This document shows positions 13,350-13,596 of a DNA stretch of 13,596 nt, piece after piece. The notes under the pieces were generated by a model, which was given only the letters and a program-made list of their open reading frames with translations, did no database searches and was not told the DNA's origin. A program made the translations under genes and the position numbers. Source of the DNA: an uncultured Lachnospiraceae bacterium (GTDB lineage: Bacteria; Bacillota; Clostridia; Lachnospirales; Lachnospiraceae); contig CADCRB010000114.1 of the NCBI GenBank assembly GCA_902803745.1, forward strand, positions 1 to 13,596, in the 5' to 3' direction. Numbering within the stretch: position 1 is the stretch's first letter; every line of letters starts with the position of its first letter.

Positions 13350-13596
13350 TCAGGGATCGACCCTGCCGTTCTTCCTCATCTCTCTCACGCACTCGCTCAG
13401 ACGGTAAAGATCTGTTGCAATCGGGGCAAGTCTCTCCACTGCTATTCTGTAATCCATAAGTGGCTTATACCTGTGCCTGTATGACCCCTCATATGATGTC
13501 CTCATTGTATAACGCAGCTCAAAAATATGAGCAAGATATTCCCTCTCTTCCACATTCAGGACGCTGGGATAGTCCATGGCCGTCGTATTCCTGAAT
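13350..13596 (-). CDS. Unrecognised small or partial protein at the window edge
   Basis: An open frame of at least 75 residues from ATG 13577. It stays open to the window end (coding F-R-N-T-T-A before the Met), so the true start may lie outside and this may be only the C-terminus of a larger protein. The sequence is charged and helix-prone, rich in Arg, Glu and Tyr (EEREYLAHIFELRYTMR, then ERLAPIATDLYRLSECVREM), with no signal peptide or membrane segment. I recognise no family. An AGGAA lies about 12 bases before the ATG, rather far for a ribosome site. Its last codons contain CAGGG-TCGAT-CCCTG, a hairpin without a T-run. The gap to the transporter gene holds that gene's promoter. Confidence 0.5.
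   Translation of the reverse strand, partial: FRNTTAMDYPSVLNVEEREYLAHIFELRYTMRTSYEGSYRHRYKPLMDYRIAVERLAPIATDLYRLSECVREMRKNGRVDP

Noticed and set aside
13355..13369. Terminator CAGGG-TCGAT-CCCTG after the right-edge gene
   Set aside because: The stem is only five pairs, lies inside the coding sequence and has no T-run after it.

Overview
The window looks like chromosomal DNA of an anaerobic clostridium, most likely a member of the Lachnospiraceae (Butyrivibrio/Roseburia-like). I infer this from AGGAGG-type ribosome sites, a HrcA/CIRCE-controlled clpB, an Ala/Asp-rich sugar-binding lipoprotein and a clostridial-type cellobiose phosphorylase. The genus is a guess from protein resemblance, not a search result. 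No RNA gene, insertion sequence, CRISPR array or prophage is visible.

Left part (1-3900): a lipoprotein with a parvulin-like foldase domain (146-1159, +) converges on clpB (1174-3765, -), with only 14 bases between the stop codons. The clpB promoter overlaps a nearly perfect CIRCE operator, and its leader carries a terminator-like hairpin ahead of the ribosome site.

Centre (3913-11403): a compact beta-glucoside (probably cellobiose or cellodextrin) use locus. On the minus strand, in transcription order, lie a LacI-type regulator, a solute-binding lipoprotein, an internal terminator with a new promoter and operator, and two ABC permeases followed by a terminator. Divergently on the plus strand is a GH94 cellobiose phosphorylase. 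The expected scheme is that the lipoprotein captures the sugar, the permeases import it using an ATPase encoded elsewhere, and the phosphorylase splits it with phosphate into glucose 1-phosphate and glucose. A shared 12-base motif, ACGAAAACGTTT, lies at the start of the regulator transcript and again before the permeases, so it is the best candidate for the LacI-type operator.

Right part (11447-13596): a minus-strand gene for a MATE-type membrane transporter fused to a C-terminal GHKL (RsbW-like) ATPase domain, which is the most unusual protein here, and an unrecognised small or partial ORF at the window edge. A bidirectional terminator separates the transporter gene from the convergent phosphorylase gene.
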